Source: Deltaproteobacteria bacterium (GTDB lineage: Bacteria > SAR324 > NAC60-12). Taken from it: a DNA stretch of 6,866 bases. The notes under the pieces were generated by a model. That model searched no databases. It saw only the letters and a list, made by a program, of their open reading frames with translations, and had not been told where the DNA came from. The translations under genes and the position numbers were made by a program. The stretch lies in the NCBI GenBank assembly GCA_003541985.1, contig DPLM01000225.1, positions 1-6,866 of the forward strand, read 5' to 3'. Of this stretch, positions 1-5,842 are shown piece by piece (within the stretch, counting starts at the first letter, position 1; every line of letters begins with the position of its first letter).

Positions 1-642
1 AATGCAGTCGGTGGTGTTGTAATCGACTCTGGAACCTTTCCTTGGCTTGATAATGAGAAGTTTCCAAGCCTGAGTCAACCAGTAACGGAGTACAATGGGA
101 TCACCTTCGCTGAAACATTTGGCAATGACTTGGCCTACACACTCTACAGCCATGCGGTTAGTTTGCGCGATCTTGGCTCAACCATGTCTCCCTTTCATGC
201 CTGGTTGACCCTGAACGGGGTAGAGACCTTAGCTTTGCGGATGGAACGGCATTGCGAGAATGCACAGCGGGTCGCAGAGTTTCTGCATGGTCATCCCCAA
301 GTAGATTGGGTCTCTTATGCGGGCTTACCAGACAATTCTTTCTATCCTTTGGCTTCAAAATATCTTGAAGAAGGAGCCGGTTCGGTTTTCACTTTTGGCA
401 TCAAGGGAGGCTATGAGGCGGGTGTGAAGCTGGTGGAGTTGGTAGAACTGCATAGCCACGTGGCAAACATCGGCGATACTCGATCCCTGATTATCCACCC
501 GGCATCGACTACACACCGACAATTGACGGATGAGCAGCGAGTGGCTGCAGGAGCTGGTCCGGAAGTGATTCGCCTCTCAGTCGGGCTGGAGCAGGTCGAG
601 GACATTATCAACGATCTTGATCAAGCCTTTCAACTTCTCTGA
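1..642 (+). CDS. metY: O-acetylhomoserine sulfhydrylase, C-terminal part (5' truncated by window)
   Basis: This PLP enzyme of the Cys/Met metabolism family makes homocysteine (or methionine) from O-acetylhomoserine and sulfide (or methanethiol) in the cytoplasm. The frame is open from base 1 and gives 213 residues ending in TGA; a TTG at 130 is internal and not the true start. Family landmarks visible are GGVVIDSG at residues 5-12, LRDLGSTMSPFHAWL around 55-69, LRMERH near 79-84, HSHVANIGDTRSLIIHPAST around 151-170, and IRLSVGLE near 190-197, whose Arg191 should bind the substrate carboxylate. The PLP-binding lysine of the family should lie only a few codons upstream of the window, because the sequence begins just after the usual GHG segment. 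The block length and lack of internal stops indicate an intact gene. A cystathionine synthase/lyase paralogue is less likely, because the HVANIGD and STTHRQL segments are typical of MetY. No clear terminator follows. Confidence 0.93.
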   Translation, partial: NAVGGVVIDSGTFPWLDNEKFPSLSQPVTEYNGITFAETFGNDLAYTLYSHAVSLRDLGSTMSPFHAWLTLNGVETLALRMERHCENAQRVAEFLHGHPQVDWVSYAGLPDNSFYPLASKYLEEGAGSVFTFGIKGGYEAGVKLVELVELHSHVANIGDTRSLIIHPASTTHRQLTDEQRVAAGAGPEVIRLSVGLEQVEDIINDLDQAFQLL

Positions 643-725
643 TAGTGAAAACTACTTGCATTAACGATAGATGTCTCCTCCCTTCATTGCTTCAACAGCG
701 ACGCTCCTCAAAACTGAATCATCTC

Positions 726-1558
726 ATGAAGCTCAAAGTCCCTGACTTTCCGCCGCCTTAAGATGCAGAACAGCGCAAGGCCATCCCACCAGTGGTTTGT
801 TATCCAGTGAACCAACTCAAGGTGGCTCCCTTGGATCTGTACTTCCGAGTGCGCAAAAAACTTTGAATTAGAGGAGTCTTTGGAGGTGCTTCCAAGGGGA
901 GTTCGAAATTCCAGCTGGTCACTTCTTTTGGATTATTCTGAGAAGGACCGCAAGTCGGAGATCTCATTCTCTAGCAGGCAGAGAATCTGAAGGAACGTTT
1001 TTATAGCGGTAAAACACGAGCACTGAACGCATCTCTCGACAGGAGATCAACTCTGGTCATGATTCCCCTACTTGCGCCAACTGGCAACGATCACCGCTAA
1101 AACCTTGGACTAGTGTGGCCTTAACGAGTTTGGAGACGGTGTACACGATGTGATCGGGACTCGCTGCGATCTCTGCACCTCATTTCTGTTGAACCAGGTC
1201 CAAGATTATCACTGCTACCATTCCAACCTAATTCGTAGCTTGGCCCAAGAGACAGGTCTCCTTAAAGCTGAGATAGAGGCTGATATACATGATGTACTCA
1301 AGTCTTCATGTGCATAGGTTTTCTGCGGGATACTCACCAGTATTTTATGAAGGCCAGCCCAGTCCGCTCGGGAGACTATCTGGAATTCTTTGCAGAAGTG
1401 AATCTGCTGGGGCTTTCTCTGCTTGCCGGGCAGGTAATTGTGGTGGTGAACATTCCAGTGACTTATCTGTTTGCGATCCACTACGATCGGAGCACTGCCG
1501 CCCCACGAATGACGAATTGACAAAAGCTAATTGGTACTCCTCATTCATCAATGTGTAA
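726..1558 (+). pseudogene. decayed HD-GYP-like signalling gene (tentative)
   Basis: No single frame is open through this 0.8 kb stretch, but gene-like pieces follow one another in the same direction with frame changes and stops. The ATG at 726 is followed by a TAA after 11 codons. About 798-863 encodes YPVNQLKVAPLDLYFRVRKK, and the adjacent frame (859-903) continues with FELEESLEVLPRGV; this resembles the N-terminal region seen before many HD-GYP domains. About 1186-1311 encodes NQVQDYHCYHSNLIRSLAQE then TGL, like the start of an HD domain. About 1371-1493 encodes SGDYLEFF, then LGLSLLAGQVIVVVN and YDRS, which line up with the GSGYP, ISLL-QIVAVVN and DRPYR segments of HD-GYP phosphodiesterases that degrade cyclic di-GMP. 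The match is recalled by eye and every key metal site is lost, so the family is a moderate guess; the decayed state is much clearer. Boundaries are approximate. Confidence 0.42.
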
Positions 1559-1700
1559 GATCGCTCTCAAAGAATGGAGTACTAAAAAAATCTGCCAATC
1601 TGTCGGGTAAAGCGTATGTGGTTTGCATCTTTGCCTAAATATGAAATAAATTTATGTTTGATATGTTAATCACAATAAAAATATTGTCTAAGGAGTAGAT

Positions 1701-2708
1701 ATGGCGGTTGGCAAACTAACGGGTCCCAAAAAGGCGGCGATCCTACTGCTAGCCTTGGGCGAAGAAGGGGCTGCCGATGTTATGAAGAACCTCGAAGAAG
1801 CTGAGATTCAGCAGGTTGGCTACTACATGACTCGATTCAATGACATCTCGTCTGAGGAATTGGACCAGGTTCTTGAAGAGTTCTATCGACAGTCCGTGAT
1901 GAGTGATGGAGGAGGAGACCTAATGGCTTCTCCAGACTTTATCAAGAATGCCCTGAGCAAAGCATTGGGTCCGGACAAAGCGAAAGAACTTGGTGCATCG
2001 ATGAGTGCTCAGACCGAAGATATGGGTCTTGAAGCTCTCAAGTACATTGATCCCGTGATGATTTCCAACTACATCCGAACAGAGCATCCGCAGACCATTG
2101 CTCTGATTATTTCCTACCTCACAGATGTTGACCAGGCTGCCACTGTCCTGAGATCACTTCCCGAAAATTTACAGGCTGATGTTGTTTACCGAATCGCCTC
2201 TTTGGATAGTATTCCTCCAGGGGTAGTCAATGAACTCAACGAAGTGTTAACGGACGAAATGAAACAAGCAGGTAGCATGGTGACCAAAGTCGGTGGAGTT
2301 GCGCCAGTGGCTGAAATTCTCAACGCGATTGACAAGGCCTCTGAAACAAGGATCCTCTCAACAATCGAAGAATCGAATCCTGACTTGGCCGAACAGATTC
2401 GTGAATTGATGTTCACCTTCGAAGATCTGACGCTGATTGATAGCAAGCAGATGCAGACAGTTCTGAAGGATGTGGACAAAGCAGATTTAGCGATGGCCTT
2501 GAAGACCGCAAGTGATGCAGTCAAGGAACTGATCCTTAGCTCAATGTCCACAAGGGCAGCAGAGATGCTCAACGATGATTTGGAGAACATGGGACCAGTC
2601 AAAGTTGCAGATGTAGAAGGTGCTCAACAGAAGATCATCAAGGTTGTCAAGAAGCTTGAAGAGGAAGGCAAACTCATCATGGCTGGAGCCGGCGATGACG
2701 TCGTCTAA
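1701..2708 (+). CDS. fliG: flagellar motor switch protein FliG
   Basis: FliG forms the upper part of the cytoplasmic C-ring, sits on the MS-ring protein FliF, and meets the stator MotA to generate torque. The 335-residue length is normal. The N-terminal domain begins LTGPKKAAILLLALGEE (6-22). The middle domain carries the EHPQ motif at 128-131. The ARM-C/FliM-binding part contains KVGGVAPVAEILN (196-208), and MFTF at 237-240 is the hinge before the torque domain. In the C-terminal domain the charged residues that contact MotA in enteric FliG appear preserved as Lys268, Arg285, Asp292, Asp293 and Lys301, the last replacing Arg. It should therefore be functional. The ATG is supported by AAGGAG at 1690-1695, five bases upstream. 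An AT-rich leader (about 1637-1690) could hold a promoter, but no convincing -35/-10 pair was found. Unusually, no fliF, fliH or fliI gene lies beside it. Confidence 0.97.
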   Translation: MAVGKLTGPKKAAILLLALGEEGAADVMKNLEEAEIQQVGYYMTRFNDISSEELDQVLEEFYRQSVMSDGGGDLMASPDFIKNALSKALGPDKAKELGASMSAQTEDMGLEALKYIDPVMISNYIRTEHPQTIALIISYLTDVDQAATVLRSLPENLQADVVYRIASLDSIPPGVVNELNEVLTDEMKQAGSMVTKVGGVAPVAEILNAIDKASETRILSTIEESNPDLAEQIRELMFTFEDLTLIDSKQMQTVLKDVDKADLAMALKTASDAVKELILSSMSTRAAEMLNDDLENMGPVKVADVEGAQQKIIKVVKKLEEEGKLIMAGAGDDVV

Positions 2709-2727
2709 GCCACGTCCAACTCTGCTG

Positions 2728-2749
2728 GGTGGGATTGCTGAATCTCACC
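2728..2749 (+). terminator. hairpin 20 bases after fliG, possible terminator
   Basis: GGTGGGATT (2728-2736) can pair with AATCTCACC (2741-2749) over nine base pairs, one of them G-U, around the loop GCTG. It lies just past the fliG stop, where a terminator would be expected. There is no T-run after it, so it may be a weak or factor-dependent terminator, or chance. Confidence 0.3.
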
Positions 2750-2799
2750 TGTTCCTACCGGCTATTTTCTGCCTCTATTCTAGCACGTGTCCCCCTGTA

Positions 2800-3250
2800 C
2801 TAGCTACAAAGCTTCAATTCTTCCAGTGCTGCATTCGGTAGTTTGCCAAAAGCTAAGTACTGTTCTGTGACGGAAACACCCAGCTCTTTTCGAACTCGTT
2901 GGATTAGCTTCATTTCCTTGGCAGAGATATTGTTCTCATCAATTGTAGCTGAAGCAGCTCCAGCGGCTATAGCGGCGGCCCACATCTAGGCACAAGCCCG
3001 ATGGTGTGTCTCTAAAATACTATTTTTTAAGACAGCAATAGCGGATTCATAAAATTCATTGTGCTGGCTCGTTACTTTCCACTTACGGTGGTAGAGCGTC
3101 CATTGAGGATCACTAAATCTGCTCGTGTTGCTTTAGTAGCCATTTGACCTTCCCATCAACTTCTAAACGGGCCTTCGCAGGCAGGTTATCAGATTCCTGG
3201 ACGAGATCTACCAGTACTATCAAGGTTTCAATTTCACTCAGTTTGATCAT
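2800..3250 (-). pseudogene. decayed minus-strand gene, end weakly TerB-like
   Basis: Reading leftward from an ATG at 3248-3250, 45 codons are open (starting MIKLSEIETLIVLVDLV) and stop at TAG 3113-3115. A +1 shift near that stop continues as FSDPQWTLYHRKWKVTSQHN, then EFYESAIAVLKNSIL, up to a single in-frame TAG immediately before the ATG at 2983-2985. The same frame then runs 61 codons (starting MWAAAIAAGAASATIDENN) to a TAG at 2800-2802. The coherent charged/hydrophobic pattern on both sides of the stop suggests one former gene rather than three tiny ones, and no Shine-Dalgarno sequence precedes the ATG at 2985. The last part, alanine-rich helix then NISAKEMKLIQRVRKELGVS, resembles the helix, acidic-loop, 'ISxxE' pattern of TerB-like domains, but this is weak. 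The product is not recognised with confidence. A short real protein from 2985 to 2800 cannot be excluded. Confidence 0.35.
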
Positions 3251-3421
3251 GAGCCCCATTTTTGGTTGAAAGGGACAAGGCTAAAGTTAGCATGGTGAAC
3301 TGAGTCAACCTAACCCAGGCTTTTTTTAATATAATCAATATGGCAAGCCTAGATTCCGCTGTCATTTAAATATGAATCCTTGCACCACTTCTCTAATAGA
3401 GTATCTTTCGGTTAGCCATTT

Positions 3422-3449
3422 TTGGATCGTACCAGTTGCTAAATAAAAT
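3422..3449 (+). promoter_or_regulatory. candidate sigma70-type promoter for the aldo/keto reductase
   Basis: TTGGAT (3422-3427) and TAAAAT (3444-3449) are separated by 16 bases. The -10 element matches the consensus at five of six positions, the -35 at three. It lies 45 bases upstream of the ATG at 3495. The spacer 3251-3494 otherwise shows only AT-rich sequence and a T7 run at 3321-3327, with no gene. Confidence 0.35.
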
Positions 3450-3494
3450 TATTTTGGTCTTGATCGCAAATCAGAACCCATTTCAGGAATTCCT

Positions 3495-4505
3495 ATGCCC
3501 AATCCACTTGAAATCCATACTCTAGGGGCCAGCGGCCTCGGTGTGTCTCGACTTTCTCTAGGTACGGCTCCTTTGGGCAATCTGTTAATGCAAGTCACTG
3601 AAGAAGAAGCACTGCTTACAATTGAGGCAGCAATGAGCTCAGGCATTAATTACCTGGATACAGCTCCTTTCTATGGATATGGTCTCTCTGAAGAACGGAT
3701 TGGTCGTTGCCTGCCGAAATTGTCCAAGCGTCCACTGATTTCTACTAAAGTTGGTCGGCTACTTCGTCCGGGTGTTCGTGAAGGCAATGAATTTTACGGA
3801 AACAAACAGCCGTTTTATCTGGCTAATCTAGACAAACGCTTCATTTTTGATTTCTCTTACGACGGAGTGCTACGGTCCCACGAAGAGAGCCTTCAGCGTC
3901 TTGGAGTAGATGCAGTCGACATTCTGCATATCCATGATCCTGACGATGACGAACACTTTACTGATGCGGTGCAGGGAGCCTATCGGGCCCTGAATCGTTT
4001 GCGTGAAGAGGGTAGTATCAAAGCTGTTTCAGCTGGAATGAATCAATGGGAGATGCTGTCCGATTTCCTTGATCATGGGAGATTTGACTGCTTTTTACTT
4101 GCAGGACGCTATACCTTGCTGGATCAAAGTTCGCTGGCTGAATTTCTACCCAAGTGTCTGAAGCATGGGACCTCAATTGTGATTGGAGGTGTCTACAACA
4201 GTGGAATTTTGGCCAACCCTGTACGTGGAACCACCTACAACTACGTGGAAGCGCCCCAGGGCTTGATTGATCGTGCCTTGGCGATGGAAGTGATTTGCCA
4301 ACGATATGGTGTGCCTTTAAAGGCTGCTGCCCTACAATTCCCACTTGGTCACCCGGCAGTTGCCACGGTATTGACTGGTGTACGAAATCGTGCGGAGTGG
4401 CAGGAAAATCTACAGTTGTTTGAGTTGGAAATTCCCCGCGATCTTTGGTTGGAACTTCGAGATAGAGGCATGATTGGTCCTGCAGTTCCCCTGCCGGGGG
4501 ACTGA
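3495..4505 (+). CDS. aldo/keto reductase, D-threo-aldose (L-fucose) 1-dehydrogenase type
   Basis: A soluble NAD(P)-dependent oxidoreductase with a (beta/alpha)8 barrel fold; 336 residues is normal for the group. The catalytic tetrad is visible: Asp55 and Tyr60 in DTAPFYGYG, Lys85 in STKVGR, and His147 in LHIHDPD. The start LGASGLGVSRLSLGTAPLG and the segment LQRLGVDAVDILHIHDPDD are typical of the D-threo-aldose 1-dehydrogenase / pyridoxal 4-dehydrogenase branch, which oxidises sugars such as L-fucose to lactones or, in some members, pyridoxal. The cofactor-binding region near the end includes TGVRN at 294-298. The substrate cannot be decided from sequence alone. The ATG is supported by AGGA at 3485-3488, six bases upstream. 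No sugar-catabolism gene lies beside it, so context does not help. The next gene in the same direction starts 115 bases later. Confidence 0.93.
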   Translation: MPNPLEIHTLGASGLGVSRLSLGTAPLGNLLMQVTEEEALLTIEAAMSSGINYLDTAPFYGYGLSEERIGRCLPKLSKRPLISTKVGRLLRPGVREGNEFYGNKQPFYLANLDKRFIFDFSYDGVLRSHEESLQRLGVDAVDILHIHDPDDDEHFTDAVQGAYRALNRLREEGSIKAVSAGMNQWEMLSDFLDHGRFDCFLLAGRYTLLDQSSLAEFLPKCLKHGTSIVIGGVYNSGILANPVRGTTYNYVEAPQGLIDRALAMEVICQRYGVPLKAAALQFPLGHPAVATVLTGVRNRAEWQENLQLFELEIPRDLWLELRDRGMIGPAVPLPGD

Positions 4506-4508
4506 TTC

Positions 4509-4546
4509 GATACCAGATGCAAGAGTCAGCTTGGTATCTTGGCTCT
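4509..4546 (+). terminator. two interleaved hairpins after the aldo/keto reductase
   Basis: GATACCA (4509-4515) pairs perfectly with TGGTATC (4532-4538). AGAGTCA (4522-4528) pairs with TGGCTCT (4540-4546) with one G-U pair. The two stems interleave, so they form either alternatives or a pseudoknot. Starting four bases after the stop codon, they may end or stabilise the reductase transcript. No T-run follows, so termination is uncertain, and a leader role for the downstream selenoprotein gene is also possible. Confidence 0.35.
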
Positions 4547-4620
4547 CAATCGACTACGCCAGCTGATGAATCCAATGTAATAATCTTTAGAATTCAACAT
4601 AAAAATGACTGGGAGACAAA

Positions 4621-4836
4621 ATGACGATTCGTATTGAATACTGCAGGGTTTGAAACTACCAACCCCGAGCAGCCAGGTTGGCTGCCATATTGAAGAAACA
4701 GTTGCAACTAGAGACGCAACTGATAGTTGGCGGAAGAGGGGCTTTTGAGATCTTCAATGAAGATCAGTTGCTTTTCTCAAAGTTGAATGAGTGTAGGTTC
4801 CCAGAGGAACAAGAGATTGTGGACTTGTTGAGATAG
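4621..4836 (+). CDS. SelW/Rdx-family selenoprotein with in-frame TGA (Sec) at codon 11
   Basis: Read with TGA 4651-4653 as selenocysteine, this frame gives 71 residues ending in TAG. It is a thioredoxin-like small redox protein of the SelW/Rdx family (SelW, SelT, SelH, Rdx12 group), thought to work with thiols through a C-x-x-C or C-x-x-U motif near the N-terminus. Seen here: strand RIEY then C8-R-V-U11, followed by N-Y-Q-P-R (12-16), the helix ARLAAILKKQL (18-28), the second motif GGRGAFE (37-43), LLFSK (50-54) and RFP (59-61). All are family landmarks on both sides of the TGA, so the stop falls exactly on the redox residue. The ATG has GGAG at 4612-4615, five bases upstream. Bacterial members are often 70-100 residues, so the length fits. 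The alternative is a Cys-to-stop (TGC/TGT to TGA) pseudogene, but the rest is undamaged and a SECIS-like hairpin follows. Selenium machinery (selA, selB, selC, selD) is not in the window. Confidence 0.87.
4651..4653 (+). other. selenocysteine codon (TGA) in C-x-x-U motif
   Basis: This TGA is codon 11 of the SelW-like gene and replaces the second cysteine of the family's C-x-x-C motif. Conserved residues continue in the same frame directly after it (N-Y-x-P-R). TGA is also used as a true stop by metY, the aldo/keto reductase and the right pentapeptide gene, so general recoding of TGA does not explain it. Confidence 0.83.
4669..4685 (+). promoter_or_regulatory. bacterial SECIS-like hairpin
   Basis: GCAGCC (4669-4674) pairs perfectly with GGCTGC (4680-4685); an extra A-T pair can shrink the loop from AGGTT to GGT. 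Bacterial SECIS elements lie inside the coding sequence just after the Sec codon and present a GU in the apical loop for SelB. Here GGU begins at base 26 counted from the T of TGA, close to its position in E. coli fdhF (about base 22, from memory). A competing helix CCAACC (4660-4665) with GGTTGG (4676-4681) is possible. Confidence 0.7.
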
Positions 4837-4844
4837 TTTCGTGA

Positions 4845-4868
4845 TTGGCTCCCACTGTGAGGAGCCAA
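4845..4868 (+). terminator. strong inverted repeat between convergent genes
   Basis: TTGGCTCC (4845-4852) pairs perfectly with GGAGCCAA (4861-4868) around the loop CACTGTGA. It starts nine bases after the selenoprotein stop and lies 62 bases past the stop of the convergent pentapeptide gene, so it could serve both. The T-richness downstream on the plus strand (TGTTGTTTT, 4879-4887) is set back, so termination is likely but not classical. Confidence 0.55.
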
Positions 4869-4929
4869 CGTAGGATGTGTTGTTTTGGATGACGGAAGAG
4901 GGAGCTTTCGGTGATGTGTTTCCAACTGC

Positions 4930-5397
4930 TCAAGCAACATTGATATAGTCAGAGAAACGTTGTCCACCGAAGGCTGTCATTTCTAGATTAGCTTCTCGCA
5001 AATCTGCATCGCGAAAATCAGCTCCAAACAAATCGGCCTCCTGCAGGTCAGCTCCCCGTAGGTCAGCTCCCCGTAGGTCAGCTTGGGCTAGTTTGCTTCG
5101 GCGCAGGTCAGCTCCCTGCAGGTCAGCCCCTCGTAGGTCAGCCCCCTCCAGATTAGCCCCATATAGATCTGCTCCTGCCAAACGTGCTTCACTCAGTTTG
5201 GCTCTGCTTAGATTTGCTGTCGTCAGCTTTGCGTCTACTAGATTAGAACTCCTTAAGTCTGCTCCTTCCAGCGTGCCATAACGCAGATCGGCTCCCAACA
5301 GATCTAAGCCGCTCAATAAAGCGCCAGACAAGCGGCAGATAGGGCTCGACTTAGTTTCTGTCAGTTGCTGAAAGTGAAGCGGATTATAGTTAGCCAT
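4930..5397 (-). CDS. pentapeptide-repeat protein (155 aa)
   Basis: About 24 successive A(D/N)LxG-type pentapeptides run from residue 25 to about 149, enough for roughly six coils of a right-handed quadrilateral beta-helix. Such proteins are cytoplasmic or periplasmic scaffolds; some mimic DNA and bind gyrase (Qnr, MfpA), but most have no known role, and nothing here marks a gyrase mimic. There is no signal peptide or membrane segment. The leader NPLHFQQLTET then SPICRLSG (5-15 and 18-25) matches that of the divergent neighbour, which supports the ATG at 5395-5397; GGAG (5407-5410, minus strand) lies nine bases upstream. The tail SDYINVA ends the helix. Codons of adjacent repeats are nearly identical around 5045-5149, a sign of recent repeat duplication or conversion. 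Confidence 0.9.
   Translation of the reverse strand: MANYNPLHFQQLTETKSSPICRLSGALLSGLDLLGADLRYGTLEGADLRSSNLVDAKLTTANLSRAKLSEARLAGADLYGANLEGADLRGADLQGADLRRSKLAQADLRGADLRGADLQEADLFGADFRDADLREANLEMTAFGGQRFSDYINVA
5045..5179 (-). repeat. 15-base tandem repeats inside the pentapeptide gene
   Basis: Nine consecutive 15-base units, one per pentapeptide, begin with AG on the plus strand. Units 5045-5059 and 5060-5074 are identical (AGGTCAGCTCCCCGT); those at 5075, 5105, 5120 and 5135 share the AGGTCAGC core. The remaining units are more diverged. Confidence 0.85.
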
Positions 5398-5509
5398 TTT
5401 TTATTTCTCCAAGTGTTGTGTGCAATGTGAAACCAAATTTTTTGCCATGATCTTAAAGTTTCATTAATGTTACATAAAATTATTTAAAAAATCAATAATG
5501 AATTATATA

Positions 5510-5570
5510 TTTTTATTAATTACTGATTTAATTTATAAAAAAATAATATAATTTTTATTAATTTATAAAA
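5510..5570. repeat. two pairs of AT-rich direct repeats
   Basis: TTAATTTATAAAA occurs at 5528-5540 and 5558-5570, exactly 30 bases apart. TTTTTATTAATT occurs at 5510-5521 and 5552-5563, exactly 42 bases apart. Both spacings are close to whole helical turns. Low sequence complexity makes chance repeats more likely here than elsewhere. Confidence 0.5.
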
Positions 5571-5831
5571 ATATCAATAAAAGACAAAAAATAACATAGA
5601 AATTCCTCAGTCGTATTGAACAAAAATCAGGGATGTATTTGGTGCAGAAAGTGGTGGATTTGTCAGAAAGTCATATTCTGTTCTTGTCATAGCAGAAGTG
5701 ATACAGAGAAATTGTTGTTCTGAGTCAAGAAAATAATCTTGTTTTGTGTTCAATTTGTGACTTTTTGTGTTATATCTGCTAAACATTTTTATAAATCATA
5801 AAACTCTACAGCATCATTGCACTTCATGCAC

Positions 5832-5841
5832 AGGTAGGAGG
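5832..5841 (+). promoter_or_regulatory. unusually close ribosome binding site
   Basis: AGGAGG (5836-5841) is one base from the ATG at 5843, much closer than the usual five to nine. A weaker AGG (5832-5834) has a normal eight-base distance. The upstream ATG at 5826 meets a stop after three codons, and the N-terminus matches the paralogue, so the start at 5843 stands. Confidence 0.5.
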
Positions 5842-5842
5842 C

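Larger units (their letters stand above)
5398..5842. promoter_or_regulatory. AT-rich divergent intergenic region
   Basis: This 445-base spacer separates two divergent pentapeptide genes and must contain both promoters. No gene was found in it. Bases about 5450-5600 are almost entirely A and T and would be strongly curved and easily melted, suited to a nucleoid-protein or H-NS-like silencer. The right half (5600-5842) is less extreme. A possible -10 for the right gene is TATAAA at 5790-5795, but its -35 partner is poor, so no promoter is assigned firmly. Confidence 0.5.

Noticed and set aside
1215..1558. Several overlapping open frames of 68-102 codons on both strands
   Set aside because: None resembles a protein on its own over its full length; the plus-strand pieces fit one decayed gene.
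1618..1634. Sigma54 promoter upstream of fliG (TGG and TTGC)
   Set aside because: The distance between GG and GC is two bases too long and the -24 element lacks the rest of its consensus.
2620..2841. Open frame overlapping the end of fliG
   Set aside because: Most of it is a shadow of fliG in another frame and it has no recognisable protein features.
4764..4967. Open frame on the minus strand over the end of the SelW-like gene
   Set aside because: It is the antisense of the selenoprotein gene and the hairpin region, with no family resemblance and no ribosome binding site.
5045..5179. CRISPR-like repeat array
   Set aside because: The units are 15 bases with no spacers and encode pentapeptides on the minus strand.
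5093..5281. Plus-strand open frame rich in Arg-Ser-Ala-Pro
   Set aside because: It is the antisense of the 15-base pentapeptide repeats, which keeps that frame open artificially.
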